This document shows, piece by piece, positions 1 to 13,514 of a stretch of DNA of 64,000 nucleotides. The translations under genes and the position numbers were made by a program. This stretch comes from Pogonophryne albipinna. Its lineage: Eukaryota > Chordata > Actinopteri > Perciformes > Artedidraconidae. Under the pieces are notes generated by a model. The model did not search any database. It was not told where the DNA came from and was given only the letters and a program-made list of their open reading frames with translations. Numbering within the stretch: position 1 is the first letter of the stretch; the number at the start of each line of letters is the position of its first letter. The stretch covers positions 19,145,534 to 19,209,533 of the forward strand of contig CM053256.1 of NCBI GenBank assembly GCA_028583405.1. Direction: 5' to 3'.

Positions 1-3000
1 GTGTCAATTGGATACATTTTGGCCCTTGGACAAATGTAGTTGGTGATCCCTGCTTTAGGCCTTCATCTGCAGCCCCCTCAATGCTGTCATCGGTGGCATT
101 TGTGAGTAGTTAATCCAGAGTAATGAGATGTCAGATGCACCACAGGAAAATGGTGGGGTTTTAAAAGCAGTTGTAGTGCTTTCTGTAATAATTTATATAA
201 AAAGGCAGAGATTATTTCTACAAGACGATTGTTACACAGGAGGAAAAGCTAAACACAAGCAGTAATCATGGCTTTGGTGACTCGCCAATGAATAATAGAG
301 TCAGTGTAGCTTGGGCAGCAAGTGGGAAGTTCATTTGAATCTTAAATCAACACTGGTAACGTTTGTCAACAAAAAAACACATTTTGAAATGCCTCTGACT
401 CATTATCTGGACCCGTGAATGCATTTTATGTTGGTGTAGAAATGTCACACAGCTATACATTTGGCAAAAAGCTTTTTTTAGGCGGTTTGTACGCCAGCAT
501 TTTCATCCGTGCTTTGAGCCGAGCATTAGTAATGCCTTAAACTACAAAATGAAGCCACAGATCACAGCGGTATGCATTGCTAAATCACATTGGTGCAATT
601 AAGTGCTGCACTCTGACACAGGCTCTTGCATTTGCACACATGCCCACATACGAGCAGGAGCAGCTGATGTGATGACATCAAAGAAGCAATGAGGAAATGG
701 AAATGGCTGGCCAGCAGCAGCTTGAGCTGAGCCACAAGGTGAGGGACAGAGTGAGGCTAATGCAATGGGACATACTAAATGTGAGCTAAAGCACCGGCAG
801 GATGTGGATCAAGAGGGCTTCAAAGCGAGGTGTTGGGTGTTGAGCTGTGGTGCGTCTAATCCAGACTGACATTGTGTGAACTACAGTAACTAAACCACAC
901 ATCACTATGGAGCCCATTGACTCTCTTCAGAAGATGATCTGATCCCTTTAGACAGGTTGACGTACACAGAAACAGACAGGACCTGAGATTCTAATATTTC
1001 CCAAAGGTAATTACCATTTTTTGCACATCCGTCACATCACGGGAAAAAAGATCTGTAACAAGTTGTTCAAAATCAAAATTCACATTATGTGTGACAGAAA
1101 TATCTCAACTCACAAAGTTGGATTCAATACCCAAGATGAAAAGATCATGAAGGCAAGGCGTTAAAGGAGGAACATTACAACAAAGTGGAAGTCGGCTGTT
1201 GGCTTAGCTTGAGGCTAAAGACATTTCATTATACAATTAACAGTGTTGTCCCATAGTGGGAACAGCTTCCTTACGTATCCTCTAGGTTCCCCACACAGTC
1301 CAATGTGTTAGGTTTGATAATAGATCAAATAGTGATGAGGGTTTTGTTAATGTTAAAAAAAATAAAGAATAGCCCAGGCCTTATCCTTTAACACCAAAAT
1401 GGTGAGCCGATAGACTTTGAGCACAACAGGCAGGCCTGGCTCTCGTTCAGTCCGGTCCTATTCAGGCCAGTGCTAACCTGACGTGTGGGAACACCCAAGG
1501 ACCCGACCTGTTCGCACACAATCTGCAGTGGCACAATCCCATTACTCAGCCTGTTATTGGCCCCTTTCACAAAGTGCAGCACAGCACTGGATCAGTCAGC
1601 CACAGCCAGCCTTGTTGCCTCTCCTGGGAATAGACTGGCTGCTGGATTTTCTAAGGTGCTCCTCTCACACTCCCCCCTCCCTTACCCTCCATTGTCGTCA
1701 CTCCTCCGTGCTTGCCGTCTATCTTCCCTCGGTGTCGCTCCCCTCCCTACCTCCCTGTCCCTCTATCTGCTTCGCTCCCTTCCTCTTGTTGCCCTTGCTC
1801 CTCCACAGTGTCCCTTCTCCCATCTCTCTCTCTCTCCTCCCTCTCTCTCTCTCTCTCTCTCTCTCCTCCCTCTCTCTCTCTCTCTCTCTCTCTCCCCTTT
1901 CCACGGTCCCATCTCTTTCTCTGGACAACAGAAAACCTTATTTAGCAGTCTGCTCAGCACAGCCATGGCAAAGCTGCCAATTCACCTGCTTAGATTGCTG
2001 TATTCTCTACCCTGTCTCCAAAACCCATCGCAATTACAATCCCCTTGCATAAGTAAATGCACCTGCTTCACAGCCATGTCTGTTCAGCACCCTGTATTAT
2101 ATCCACACCTTTAGCAAAGGCTTTATTCTACACGGTTTCTCGAACAACAAACACAGCTTTTCAAATGTAAAAGGGGCCCCACATGACCAGGCTTATTTCA
2201 TCTCTGTGTGAGATAAGAGTGCACTATTAGAAGCAAGCAATACCTCACGGTCAACATGTGTGTGTTGTCCCATTTTGCACCCTTTATAATACTGTGCTGT
2301 GCTTTGTTTTAAAATCATTCAAGGCAGATGTGGAACCATTTTTGATTTATCCTGAATTACAATGCAAGCCAGGGCCACCTAATGTCACGCTCGCTTGCTT
2401 TGCCAGATACATTTTTGTTGCGCTGGAGTACAGTGTTTCTATATTTTAGAAAAACTGTCATTTTACACCTACAGAATGTGTGATAAGAAAGGCTGAAGCT
2501 GTTAGTTTGTGAAACTATATCGATTGCAATTCTTTACTGACAGGTGTTAGGGTGCTTGGCGGCTATGAAAGGAGTGAGAAGTGAGCCGATGTTGACTTTA
2601 AAAACCGTCCCCGTGGAGGAAAAACATCCTTGTAAGAGAATCAGTGAAACATTTATATTTAGTTCATGGATGATTTATAGCTACAGATAGAAAATCACAG
2701 AGTTGCTTGTCTGCAGTGCATATCACCATTCTCCTTCCTTCTACTGTACCACCTGGTGTGTGTCTGTATTCCCTTTATTCTCGTCTATTAAAGATTAATT
2801 TCCAATTCCAGGGAGAACTCATAGGTTTTATTCCTGCAAAACAGCACTATGGTGTGTGAGATATTGCGTCACGGCTTTATAATCTAATACAATTTAGCAA
2901 TAAAGATTGTTTATGATTTATGATGAATGAAAAATTATCGGGGAGAATATTTTAACACGTGGAATAAAGCTCACTAAATGTTCAAAACAGTCATTTTATC

Positions 3001-3476
3001 ACAATCAATGACTTTTAGATCCAACCAGAGTCAATTAATAATTGAAGGGAGCTGAGAAGAATTCTAATTTCACCCTGGTTGCAAAGGTGTTTAACATGAA
3101 AGCCAGATGATTGTAGTGTTTCATCAAAACTGTTCACAGGGAGCCACTGCTTGATATGCAGAGGGAACAGAACCTGACCACAGAATGCTTAACAGGATGG
3201 ATTTCTACTTGCGAAAAAGTTGCTGTACTGTGAATGTTCGAATTGGAAATGATTGTATCTAGCTTTGAGTGTTTTAAGTAAGATTCTTAACTCTGATGTG
3301 TTGACTTTTGTACTAGAGTATAAACATACTGTACAATACAGAACTCTTCAACAATGCTGAGTTCCTTACAAAAGGTGCACGTCATCTACAAAATCGAGTA
3401 TAAAGTAAGTACATGATTAATAGTCAAAGTGTATATTAGAATCTGTGGTCAGTAATAATTTGGTTGTGCTGCTCCC
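1..3476. other. Non-coding, mostly single-copy DNA
   Basis: No gene is recognised here. The open frames at 1483-2114 lie over a pyrimidine-rich low-complexity tract and do not resemble a protein. The rest is AT-rich sequence without inverted-end elements that I could find. It may be intergenic DNA on the 3' side of eif3h. Confidence 0.5.
1822..1894. repeat. (CT)n microsatellite, interrupted
   Basis: Two runs of CT dinucleotides are separated by short CCTCC interruptions within a longer pyrimidine-rich stretch (about 1660-1925). The tract keeps several reading frames open and so creates spurious Ser/Leu-rich or Arg/Glu-rich frames. Confidence 0.9.
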
Positions 3477-3892
3477 ATAAAGGGGCCATATAATTTGTTT
3501 TATAATTTTGTGCCCCTTTTGTGACATGTTTACAAGCTTTAATGTTAAAGAATTGCTTTACTTGTCATACTGCCTGTGCTGCAGCACCTCTTTTCACCCT
3601 CTGTCTGAAACCAGAGCCCTGTCTGCTCTGATTGGTTAGCTGGCCGGCTCTGTTGTTAACCGCTTAGTCAATAAAAGCACAAGTGTTGAATAGCGATGTC
3701 CCTATGTTACTGAAGTACTCAAAGGAGTCCAATGGAGGCGTTTCTGAGAGGGGGGGGGAAATGTGTGGGAGAGGCACAACCTCTGGTGGGAACTTTGGGA
3801 TTTAGCCTTTGCAGACATGCACTAAAACCTATATAACATACTACAGGAAAGGAAATCCCCAAAAATCACAAAAGGCCCCGTTTAAAAAGGTG
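3477..3892. mobile_element. MITE-like DNA element (AAAGGGGCC ends)
   Basis: The segment begins AAAGGGGCCATA and ends GGCCCCGTTTA, giving short imperfect inverted ends. Its interior includes a G-run near 3750 and the phrase 'tttagcctttgcagac', both shared with 41262-41433, where the right half of a second copy lies. It has no coding capacity. I recognise it as a short non-autonomous transposon type frequent in fish, but its superfamily cannot be fixed from this window. Confidence 0.7.
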
Positions 3893-4652
<760 letters not shown>

Positions 4653-4932
4653 CAACTGTCAATTGTCCGGACAATTGAATGTGTCTTTAATCGTCTGATG
4701 TGATACCATGCTGACCTTCACAAGGCTTGCTGGGAAACTGCAAAGAGCTCAGGGCAACAGTCATCAGGATGCACACAAATTACAACGACTGTTTGTCGAC
4801 TGGCCCGAGGAGGCCAGGGACCCAACCTGTTCATTTTTTTAAATGTCACAAAATGCCAGAAATGTTGGCTAAACTCTTGAAAAATGAAATGCCCGGAAAA
4901 GTTATTCCCTCAAATCCGCTGCTTGTTATCAG

Positions 4933-5056
4933 CTGTGGAGAAAGGATTCAGATCCTTTGCTACTTCTGCTAAGTAAAAGTTCTAATACCACACTGTCAAA
5001 ATACTCTGAGACAGGTAAAAGTATTATTCAGTGCTTGTCATATTATTTTTCGTCCC
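4933..5056. mobile_element. Fragment of the 'AGTAAAAGT' MITE family
   Basis: The stretch around 'ggattcagatcctttgctac' and 'taataccacactgtc' matches the outer part of the element at 14797-15871, which carries the same AGTAAAAGT and 'aatactctg' phrases. Only one end is present, so it is a truncated copy. Confidence 0.6.
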
Positions 5057-5149
5057 CGGAAAACATTGGTGCAGGTATATTCTAAAGAGTCAGTGACACA
5101 AGATGGGGACCCATGTCTGAATGGCCAGTCACTGAATAGCTACTGTCAA

Positions 5150-5665
5150 TCACATCTGACCTAATAATAAATAATACCTTTAAAACCTGAGGATGTTTCT
5201 GAACTTTACATTTAAACGTGTTTTGGACGTAATATGGTCTTCGCTTACATTAGCAAGCATCGCTAACACTCAGAGCTAACCTGTACTGGAGAGAGTGTGT
5301 GTAAAAAAGCAGGAAATAAAAAAAGGAACTCACCTTGTGATAAACCAGCAAGAGAATACTGTTTCAGAAATAATCCTTGATGTGGTTTGGAACATGATGG
5401 CATTTAATTACGGCATTTAGCTGAGTATCTCGTAGATTTCTGAGCAGGCATTAGCTCCCACTCCTTTTTTTTTTTTCAAGCTAAGGACCCCAAACCTGCA
5501 GTTCTCTAACAGGGCTGAAATAGAGGGATATGATGGATGTCTAAAATGCATGATCTGTTTGGTATTTTGAGCAAAACACATCATAGACATGTTTTTATAT
5601 ATTTGTATATATCTGAGACCCATAACATATGCCTGAAAATAGCATAGTAGGAGACCTTTAAATGT
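5150..5665 (-). mobile_element. Partial copy of the TTAA-flanked element found at 61030-62810
   Basis: Read on the - strand this begins AAAGGTCTCCTACTATGC at 5662 and then follows the same order of motifs as 62215-62600. Shared landmarks are 'cagccctgttagagaa', 'ccttagcttgaaaaa', 'ttatttctgaaacagtat', 'tttatcacaaggtgagttcc' and 'attacgtccaaaa'. The two copies are clearly diverged. The far end is not identifiable, so this copy is truncated or internally decayed. It has no coding capacity. Confidence 0.7.
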
Positions 5666-8600
5666 TGCTTATTTAATATTATGTATAAATACTGTGGTTT
5701 ATGGGGTAAATTCCAATTCCAATGGTTTTAATTAGTTCAAGTGGCCAGTCAAATCAATTAGATCGCCATCTTAAATTGGGTAAACTTTGAAATTGAAAAC
5801 AGCTGGTGTCAGATAACTCCTGCAGGACAGTGTACAAATTATATATGCCGAGATTGGGGGGGCACTGAGGCTTGACAAAGTGACAGACTGATAGGATAGG
5901 AAAGAGCCACCTGAGGACCCTTTGAATCACCGATCGCTATGGGAGATGAAGTAAGATGCGAAGGGAGGAGGTGAGAGACACACAGCCACAGGATTATGGT
6001 GTGAAGGAGAGGAAAGTAAGAACAAGAAAGGATGACATGACACAGCGAGGTGGCAGTGACCGTGCCGAGGAAAGAAAGAGCCAGCATCCGATCAGTGTGT
6101 TCCCGCTAATGAGGTCGCTCCGTGTTGTTCTGCTGTTCAACCTCGTCGTCGTGGTCACCTCTGTCCCCGCTGAACGCTCGGGGGCAAGCAGTCACAGAGC
6201 ATGTTGGAATATACATAGCTCTGCCGTCACAGCGAGGGTACAGGTGTGGAAATTAGCCATTCCACCCAAAGGGGGCCCACTCGCTGTTACCTTGGAAACC
6301 AGATCTGATTTGTGGAGGTACTTTGTTCTGTGTTTCCAACCTGAGAGTTCCCTCCATGACAGGAGAGGAAGCTAAACATGTGAAGGTGGAGAATTACAAC
6401 ATTACAGTTATAGCTTTATTTGACAGACTTGGGATTTAAAACTATTCTGTAGCAGTGTATGCTCAAATAATGTCTATAATCTTCAAAGGATATCCTATAT
6501 TGTAGCATACTTCCAATGGTTCAAATATCATTAGCGTTATATGCACAAAGTGTCGCATTAATTCACAGCAGTGGACTTTCAATGCGGTCGAGTTGCTTCT
6601 CCACTTTCGATTCCCTGCCATGTTGAGACCAAGGTTGAGGCTCGGTATTCATTTTCTTTTCTCATTCTTCTCCCCTCACAAAATGGATCAGAAGTGGATG
6701 ATGCGATTGTGTGCTTTCTTTCCTCCCCGCTGAAGCCCCATTGCAAGATTACTAGTTCTGTGGAGTTCAGCTGGTGTGTGCTTTGTGCTTCATCTCACAG
6801 CCACTGTGAATCTCCAGAAATAACTTCTGACCATTCTTTAAATGTTTCTATTCTTCACCATTTAGCGGTTACAATGATCCAACAAAGCATATACCATGCA
6901 TAAAGCAAACCGGACAAACAAGAGTTGTGCTTGAATAGATACATATATTTTTTTACGATTAAAGGATTCAATTCATTGTCCCTATCCAAGGTTCTGACAA
7001 ACATGTTTGTTATGCATAAGGCTTAAGAGATTTCATAAAGGATGGCAGTCATAATAGGTCAATCATTTCCGTATGCTTTGAGGTGAGTTGTATTTCCCCT
7101 TGCTGATAGCTTTGGGCATGTGTGTGCTTTTCTGAACCTTCATAACTCAACTGGAGACACTTTTGGCATAGCCAGTGCAACTTTTGATCTTGGAGGGGAA
7201 AAGTGCCTTTAATCTTGATGCAACTGTGCTCAACGAGTGGCGTCCCCGGGGTTCCTGGGGAGAGCTGCCAGGCCCTGAGTGGCAGTAAAGCCTGTGTCAT
7301 CAGTCAGAGCCGCGCTCTCTGATTCCTGGTCTTACAGTACTCCAAACTGCAAGGCCTCAGCTGGGCTGTGTTGTCCTCTCATCTAGTCCATCTTTATCTG
7401 GGACCATGTGGGCACTCTAGTCCTCTCCATCAGCCTCTCTGCCTCCACATCATCCTTAGGAGTCAAGCCTACATAAAGATGAGCTCGGTCTCTGAGCAGT
7501 TTATTGTATTTGAACGACATACAAGAGCGCAAATCAAATTCTTAACCATGGTTTATCGTGATGATACACAAGGTTGTAGATTGGAATGAACTCCATAAGA
7601 GAAACATTTTTTCCCCAAATAACCAAAAATCACTTTTGTGGGTGTTTCTGAAATAGCATCATCAGAGAGCCATTGTTCAGGTAAGCATCCAGCTCTGCAG
7701 CGCTTTGGTCCAGGCTTCAACAGGTTATCATTGGAGATTTGGAGCTTTGGTTGACTTGGCAAGAGAGAAATAGGTTAGTACAAGAGGATTATGTCGCAGG
7801 CACTCTGCAGCTTGATATGTTGGCTGGCTTAGCAGAAAAGAAAAATAAAGAAAAGTGCAGCTTTAATATTATCCTCAGGTACACTAGGATATAATATTAT
7901 CCTTGTAAGAGGCAGGACATTGTCAAAAGTACGTTTCATTTTTCATTTTATCTGGGTACGAAGGTATGCTTCATTATACTTTGTGTCATCTTTTTACTTT
8001 GATTATAGTGAGAGTCATTAAACCGTTATCAGAAATGAAACAATAAATAGAATAAAGAATGTTGCCTGCCTTTCCACCTACACATCACTCACTTCTATTT
8101 CTACAGATCAAATATTCATACGACCACTTCAAATATTTGATTGGCTTGAAAAAGCCTCTTGTCTTAGCTTTCTATTCAAATTTAAAATCTCCTCCTCCGT
8201 AACTGGAGCATGTTTCAAGAACTTATAAACCGTATTATTGGAATGAACTCCCACATCATTGGTATGTGTAGACATGCTTCACATCTAAAGTGCTCACCTC
8301 TGCTCATTAAGCTCACTCAGTCATTAATTACTCCGCGGCGGGGCTTGTTCTGAACGTGAACAATGTTAAGAACAGATACAGCAGAGTAATCGTTTTTACT
8401 GTTTCTCTACTACACGAATACCTATCCATGCTGTGTGATAATTGGGCTCACATTTTGTGACTTGCTCTAATTGCTGCATAACTTTTCAAGTGTCGGTGCT
8501 AATTACATAAAATCTACTGAGCGCTGGAGTGAGAAACTTTGCTTCGTCTCCCAAATAACAGCCTAGAACGTGATCAATATGCTACTGGTTTGGTTTTATA

Positions 8601-10237
8601 AATCAAACTGTGTGCTTCAATATTGAAGGGCCAAGGCAACCAAAAGTAAATTATAGACTTGAACTTGGATTCCATGGATTAATAAAAATAAAGTACTTTT
8701 AGAATACATTTAAGCCGCTTCTAGAAGGTAAGGTGATGGTAGATTTATTGCTTCGGCACTGAGGGTCACGTTGTAGGTTTGGGTGCAACAGCTATTCATA
8801 AATCTCATAAAAATGACATCCTTTCTAAGATTACTAGACACAGTCAAACCAGAGACTTTAAAAGGTGGCAAAAATACAAAATGTCTGAGCAGGTAAAAAA
8901 TATCAGTTATGATTACATTTGTTGGAAACATATGTATTGTTTTTATTTTAAATGAAATATTTAAGTCTGGTGATACAAGCATAACACTTGTGAAATGGAT
9001 TTCAAAACCTTCTCAATCACAGCATTAAAATAAATCTTGATCAAATGTCAGGGTCAAATATATGTGGGCTATTTATTTTCTCCTTTTTAAAGGCTTATTT
9101 ATTAGCGTGTTAACCTTTTCACGCTGCGCTAACACCTAACAGTTATTTATATTTGTTAACAATTCATGTTTATGTAAGAACTAGTTTGTGTGGTGCAATC
9201 CATTTTAATTAAGGTAAATCTGCACTGAGTGATCTGATCTTATGAAAAGCAAGGAGTGAATGGCTCAAGGCGCTGAAAACTCCTCAAATGTCAAAGGATT
9301 AATTAACAACACCGGCACCTCACTACTCTTCATCTGACAATGTCTGGATTCAGTGATGTATTTGAAGGATACGCTCCGCCGCAAATCCTGTTTCTTGCTG
9401 GATGGTCTGGATGCAGTGTGGGTGGGGGAGAGGGAGGGTCATTATGCTCAAAGTAATGAAGGGATCTGGGTTAATGTCCTTTTGTCGAAGCGTTACATTT
9501 TACCTCTTCCTCCTCTGGGACGCTATTCAGGCTCGTCAATGAGGTTGGTAATTCCTTTTGCACGTCCTAATTGTCTTTCTTTTTGTCTGCTTTCTATCAG
9601 AGGCCTACAGTCTCTGTTGCCCGAATGAATTTTTGCCAGTGGCCTAAGGTCTATTAGGTGAATAATGCGTTTAAATAGGGGTCATTTAACTCTGTCTCTG
9701 AAAGGTAATTCTAGATGTCCCTTAGATAGCTGATAGATCAGTAAACACAATTACTTAATAATGGTTGTTGTGGATATGCTTAATGTGATCCCACCAGCTG
9801 AGAGATTTCCCTCATTTATAGCTCTGTGATGGCAACTGTTTCTGGCTTTCTCTGCTCCTCTTTAGTGGGCAAGGCTAATGTTTATCACCACTACCATCAT
9901 AATTCTGAATAATCACCTTGGTACTCCATTTTTATGGTGGCTAGTAAAAGCTCAAATTGGATAATATCGGGTTATTGAGGACGGTGGGTTTAATACAGTA
10001 GCCTCATGATCGAGCAGTGCATGTGTAACAACTGTGGCGATGGCGTTTTACAACATACAGGGCCTGATTTATCGTGATATTGAGAAAAAGATCATAACAT
10101 CTTGAAATCGACATCAGAGCAGCAAAATGAGCCCAATTGAATTCTCATACATCATAAATTCATAAGAAATCATTCACATTCGGCCATTCTTCTGCGTAAA
10201 ATGTTTGTATTTCTGTGGTCAACTTTAGATGTTTGTG
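5666..10237. other. Non-coding DNA without recognised gene
   Basis: Nothing here is supported as a gene. An open frame of 139 codons at 5956-6375 contains a hydrophobic stretch resembling a signal peptide. It has no recognised domain, no splice context and an Arg-rich low-complexity start. I saw no element ends in the rest of the interval. Confidence 0.45.
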
Positions 10238-10756
10238 AGAAATTATTCACGGATATAGCCCTTTTTACGCCTTAACATTTTATAATTTGGAATTGAAAAT
10301 TGCACGACAGTCTTTCTTCTCTGACATAATTGCCAAAAACAGTGCACGTGCCTTGTTTGGTACTGTTGACGGACTAACAAACCCCCCAGTGTCAGTAGCC
10401 TCTGAATTTCTATCCACCAGGGCCTGCAATACATTTGCCTCCTTCTTCACTGACAAAATTCAGAAAATTAGACAAGCAGTCTCTGCATCAGGTACAGCAA
10501 ATGTTTTGTCTCTGTGTCCACTTAAAATCAATTCAAACACCATAACACAATTCCATCAGATTAATGATAAAAACCTATAGAGGACATTATACAACTTCTG
10601 AAATCCTCCTCCTGCTGCCTTGATATTATTCCAACAGGATTTTTCAAAAATGTTTTCATTGCATGGCCTCAGATCTACTTCATATAGTAAACAAATCTCT
10701 TCACTCAGGTGTTTTTCCACAGGCCCTGAAAACTGCAGTCATTAAACCGCTCTTAA
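10238..10756 (+). mobile_element. L2-like LINE, upstream half (split by piggyBac)
   Basis: The frame at 10287-10580 encodes the linker between endonuclease and reverse transcriptase of an L2/CR1-group non-LTR retrotransposon. It contains the recognisable stretches ARQSFFSDII, GLTNPPVSVAS and FASFFTDKIQKIRQAVSAS. A stop after NDKNL interrupts it, but the homology continues in the same orientation through SSSCCLDI and ALKTAVIKPLL up to 10756. The continuation (NNLDASV, then NYRPISNLPFLGKIIEKV) resumes at 25813, after a 15-kb insertion. The 5' part with the endonuclease is missing, as is usual for a 5'-truncated copy. It is a dead element. Confidence 0.85.
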
Positions 10757-10791
10757 CCCTTTGATACACAAGCTATGCATACCCCCTAAGG

Positions 10792-11520
10792 CAGTGGTTC
10801 CCAACCTGGGGGGCGCCAAAGATCGCAGGGGGGGCGCCAGGCCTCAGATGATTTGAGGCCAAATATCATATTTAGACTTTTTATTTTTATTTATTTTTTA
10901 CATATAATTGTAACTCAATACATGATTGTCACTAAAAGCCTTGTCTCTTCATTACAATACCATATAAAAAATAATTCATTAATTCATTTGAATAAAAGTT
11001 CAAGTTAGTAGCTATTAAAGGCATAAAAATACAAAAAAGTATAATTTTTTCTTTAATATAAATGTTTCTTCTGCCCGTAAAGTGTCCAAACCAGGCTTTG
11101 CTGGATAAGCGCATTTTTAAATCATAGTCATTGTTCATGCCGGTTTCAGTTGGATTATTTGTCACAGTTGCTCCGATCAGATCGGTCTCCTCCATTTTGT
11201 AGATTATTTACGACTTTTGAATCCACATAAACACATCGGCAAAATCCGGCTTACTTTGAGCATGTGTTTTAAACAGTTTAATCCCTTTGTGAATTCTTTC
11301 CACTTGTGCCGTCCTTTAATTTCTTCATACAGCGGGAATCCAAATTAATTAATCCTGAGTCCAATAACCATCAAAGTCACTCCATAGTGCTCCTTAATTA
11401 CGCTTTCATCCTCCTTTAACAAAATACTTCACATTCATCCAGTTTGTGACAGTAGTTGTAGCATTTTTGAGACTTTTAAACTTTAATTACCGCTGTTGCG
11501 CCCATCCATGCACCTCTTTA
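10792..11520 (+). mobile_element. hAT-type fragment (CAGTGGTTCCCAACC end)
   Basis: The left terminus CAGTGGTTCCCAACCTGG is a typical end of vertebrate hAT transposons, followed by G-rich sequence (GGGGGGCGCC repeated twice) and AT-rich sequence. No matching right terminus was found before the Tc1 fragment, so the element is truncated. A frame on the - strand (10932-11195) inside it was not recognised. Confidence 0.6.
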
Positions 11521-11522
11521 TA

Positions 11523-12094
11523 CACTATATAGACACAAGTATTAGGCCACCTACACATTACACCTACAGGAGCTTGTATGACATCCCAATCCAAATGATT
11601 AGGCATTAATATGAAGTCGGTCCCCCCTTTGCAGCTATAACAGCTTCCACTCTTCTGGGAAGGCTTTCAACAAGATATTTGAGTGTGTCTGTGGGAATTT
11701 TTGCCCATTCATCCAGAAGAGCATTTGTGAGGTCAGACACTGATGTTGGACGAGAGGGCCTGGCTCTCCATTCTAGTTCATCCCAAAGGTGTTCAATGGG
11801 GTTGAGGTCAGGGCTCTGTGCGGGCCAGTCAAGTTCTTCCACACCAAACTCATCCAACCAGGCCTTTATGGACCTTGCTTAGTGCACTGGGGCACAGTCA
11901 TGCTGGAACAGAAAAGGGCCTTCCCCAAACTGTTTCCACAAAGTTGGAAGCATAGAATTGTCCAAAATGCCATGAAGCTCCCAGTGCACAGTTTTGGTGC
12001 TGATATTAATGGCAGAGCTGGAACTCTGCAGTTATTGAGTCAGCAGAGCTTTGGTCACTTTTACGCACTATGCTCCTCAGCTCCTGATTTTTTT
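11523..12094 (-). mobile_element. Tc1/mariner-like element, partial
   Basis: The outer end at TA|CACTATATAGAC (from 11521) is a terminal sequence common in fish Tc1 elements. The - strand frame 11606-11857 encodes the carboxyl end of the DDE transposase. Its landmarks are LDWPAQSPDLNPIEHLWDEL, with the NPIEHLWDEL signature, and a final EAVIAAKGGPTSY. Sequence up to about 12094 is related non-contiguous internal sequence, after an internal deletion near 11980. The amino half with the DNA-binding domain and the first catalytic residues is missing, as is the second terminal repeat. The copy is inactive and lies against the piggyBac transposase remnant. Confidence 0.88.
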
Positions 12095-12324
12095 AAGTGA
12101 TATTACTGAATCACTTCTGGTTTCTTCTTTACACTGTTGTCATCCACTGTTCTATCATCATGCATGGTGCTCAGGAGGACAACAGCTTTCCCCTTTTTTG
12201 GGACATAGCTCACCATGGTCATGTTGTCAATGAATCTAAATTCTGAGCTATGCTTTTCCGTCAATTCGTATAGCTTCATGACAGGCGGTATGTCCGGCTT
12301 CTTCTGGCGAAGGGTCCCCACAAT
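12095..12324 (-). pseudogene. piggyBac transposase remnant, central/C-terminal part
   Basis: The - strand frame 12103-12321 reads GTLRQKKPDIPP, then FIDNMTMVSYVPKKGKAVVL, LLSTMHDD and KKKPEVIQ. This is the familiar order of the central piggyBac transposase core, ending at the 'KKPEII' region. The next codon is a stop, and the Tc1 fragment replaces the cysteine-rich tail. The upstream part of the same frame (DNFFTGIPLAEKLLEKNLTI) is 9.35 kb away at 21675-21757. The two were separated by the hAT inserted at CCCACAAT. The role was cut-and-paste transposition at TTAA; this copy is broken by insertion, a stop and truncation. Confidence 0.9.
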
Positions 12325-12671
12325 CAGGGGCGCCGTAAGGGGGTGAAAAGTTAGGACGATTCTAAGGGCCCGTGACTGACAGGGGCCCCAAAATGTTCAG
12401 AATATTAAGAAAAAAAATGTAAGTAACCTTTCATCAATCCTCAATAATTAACATTAATAGAATGTTATATTGATAAATTACTCACTAAACTTACGATTCA
12501 TTTAACTTATTTTCTTCCAAAAGTTAATTACCCAAAGCCTCTGTACACCCCCTTCTATTTACATGTAATGGTTTGGTCCTGCCTCCAAACGCGGTGCGAC
12601 ACCGGCACTTGCAGAGAGTGAAAGCATGTGAGGAGGGATGCTAGTACTTAGCCTACATAGTGTGTTGTACC

Positions 12672-13032
12672 CATAGACTGTATATATAAATGGACGTAGG
12701 GTCCGTGACGTCACCCATAGGATTCTGCAGAGTTGCCGTGAAGCCCTTAGTAGGCGGAGTCGGCTACTAACGGCTCGACAGTGACGTCAGAGTCTAACTC
12801 CCGCCTTCTCCCGCCTGCTCCAAATAAGGGCAAAGAGGCGGTGCTGAGGCGGAGCCGAGGCGGGACAGGGCGGGACCTGCTGCCAACGAGCGTGACGTTC
12901 CAGACCTAGCTCAGGCTAAGAAGCTAAGCTAACATGCTCTCAGTATTAAGCTAACAACCTATGCTAACAACACAGTCTATGCTAACAACCCAGCTTGCAG
13001 TCACTGCTCCTCGTTCCCGGCATATTCTGAAG
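12672..13032 (+). promoter_or_regulatory. Putative promoter and 5' leader of the SGNH gene
   Basis: A TATA-like TATATATAAA lies at 12681-12690. It is followed by two consensus cAMP-response palindromes TGACGTCA (12706-12713 and 12782-12789) and a CpG-rich stretch with GGCGGAG/GGCGGGAC motifs (about 12750-12880). A canonical donor AAG|GTAAGA at 13032/13033 would end a non-coding first exon. The acceptor CTTTCAG|C at 13273/13274 starts the exon with the ATG. This is inferred from motifs only. Confidence 0.5.
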
Positions 13033-13290
13033 GTAAGATACCCTGTAACTTTACAAAACTTGTCCTTTTGATTTAAATGTTCTTGAACCTACACTATACA
13101 ATTGTTTTTTAAGTGCTTCACCGTTTTTCAAATATAAATGTCATTTGTAACTAAACTTTGTAAACTAGCAGAGATATGGCCAGTGTTGCGTGAATTAAAT
13201 TTAATTAATGAAATATGACTGTAGAAAAAGAAAGGTGCTTTTATATTGATTAAACCATTTTTATTTCTTTCAGCATTAAGAAAAAAGAAG

Positions 13291-13394
13291 ATGGCAACCT
13301 CCTCCACGCCAAACTGCACAACCTGTAAGTTGATGGTCCTAGCTTACTTTACATGACTTCAGATGGTTGACATTACACACAAACATACTATACA

Positions 13395-13451
<57 letters not shown>

Positions 13452-13482
13452 GTGTGCACAATTGTAGATAAACAGCACACAG

Positions 13483-13514
<32 letters not shown>

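Noticed and set aside
1483..2114. Overlapping 189- and 209-codon frames
   Set aside because: They run through a (CT)n and pyrimidine-rich tract, giving Ser/Leu/Pro-rich sequence in several frames at once.
5956..6375. 139-codon frame with a hydrophobic segment resembling a signal peptide
   Set aside because: No family resemblance, Arg/Glu-rich start, no splice or promoter context; probably chance.
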